Shown here one piece after another: positions 63,291 to 64,000 of a stretch of DNA of 64,000 bases. The stretch is taken from positions 44,950,881 through 45,014,880 of the forward strand of contig NC_060252.1 of assembly GCF_921293095.1 (NCBI RefSeq), in the 5' to 3' direction. Each line of letters opens with the position of its first letter. Within the stretch, counting starts at the first letter, position 1. This stretch comes from Ischnura elegans. Lineage: Eukaryota > Arthropoda > Insecta > Odonata > Coenagrionidae. The position numbers and the translations under genes were made by a program. The notes under the pieces are model-generated. The model made no database searches. It was not told where the DNA came from and saw only the letters and a program-made list of their open reading frames with translations.

Positions 63291-64000
63291 GACAAATTAT
63301 CATCACAAGATGATTGAAATAGGGGTCAAGAGAACCGATCTTGGATACAATTTTATGTCATTAATTCCGGCCTTATGATTCAGAATAAGAGTCGGTTGTA
63401 TGAAGAAGTATTGTGACTAACTACGGCATAAACGCGAGTACATGCCATGTCTTGCTGCGAAATTTTCCACTTAATGCTAGAGTTGGCCACCGAAATCGCT
63501 TATTTCCTTACAACGCACTGATGATTCGTAATAAATAATGGCAATTTCAGGCAGGTTATGCACGCAAAGTTGTCATGTGATTGCACTACTAATGGTCTTC
63601 CGACGGTTTGTAGGTCTAAAAGGGTTTGGCGAGTAAGCCGATAACAAATTGACGGCTCCTAGCTACCCTCCTCCTATCAACCACTCGAGGTAAAGACATT
63701 GATGCACACGAATAATTCCACCGCAAATCCAATTGAGTAACTATTTACACCTTTCCTAAACGATTTATGTAAAATGGTCGTTTAAAAAAGTTTTAAAACT
63801 AAAATAAATAATAGCTCAACAATTAAAGATACAGAAAAAGTCAAGACAAAACAGAATATCAAAGATATTACATACACAATTGCATAATTTTATATCATAT
63901 TTATATAGATATATATTTGTTTATATATTTACTTAACTCACTCATGTAATAGTAAATGTTATGAAAAAGGCATGCGAATTCTGGAGGCTAAATATATATA
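63291..64000. other. unassigned
   Basis: AT-rich end of the window, nothing supported. Confidence 0.4.

Overview
The window reads as a repeat-rich arthropod (probably insect) nuclear genome. Most of it is non-coding, AT-leaning DNA carrying degraded transposons: non-LTR retrotransposon 3' ends, tRNA-headed SINEs, MITEs, Penelope-like foldbacks and a pogo-type transposon. I found no convincing host gene. The organism call is an inference from transposon types and base composition.

The outstanding object is a complete Maverick/Polinton (adintovirus-like) element at 3861-23869, 20,009 bp long. It has a perfect 6-bp target duplication (AACGAA at 3855-3860 and 23870-23875). Its inverted terminal repeats match base for base over the outer 151 bp. 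Every hallmark gene is an unbroken reading frame.

Left arm, minus strand: a matrix metalloproteinase (cargo), the protein-primed family-B DNA polymerase with an added zinc-finger array, and a small conserved protein with a 5'-UTR intron. Centre, 11.0-15.0 kb: 68-bp tandem repeats in the divergent control region, then an accessory block of an unknown acidic-helical protein, a dUTPase, an unknown acidic protein on the minus strand, a DnaQ/RNase-H-like protein and a Cys-rich protein. Right arm, plus strand, 15.5-23.3 kb: a nearly gapless virion/integration cluster. Its order is packaging ATPase, pX-like core protein, repeat protein, integrase with chromodomain, penton-like minor capsid, pVI-like protein, major capsid (double jelly-roll family), adenain-like protease, an unknown protein, and a second DnaQ-like protein overlapping it.

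Together these could replicate the element (polymerase, dUTPase), build and mature a particle (capsids, core proteins, protease, ATPase) and integrate it (integrase). The secreted-type metalloproteinase is the unexpected passenger: such an enzyme could act on host extracellular matrix, as is proposed for the MMPs of some insect baculoviruses.

Flanks. 1-3.85 kb holds an hAT-like remnant with a LINE fragment inside it and a 668-bp MITE. 24-34 kb holds LINE and SINE fragments in otherwise featureless DNA. 34.6-37.9 kb holds a SINE split by a 3.1-kb pogo element whose transposase has two lesions. 38-41 kb holds more LINE ends and an hAT-type MITE. 42.9-45.7 kb holds a cluster of foldbacks with hammerhead-like cores. 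46-64 kb is mostly unassigned, with a Harbinger-type MITE, a second copy of the 668-bp MITE, a LINE 3' end and two SINEs.
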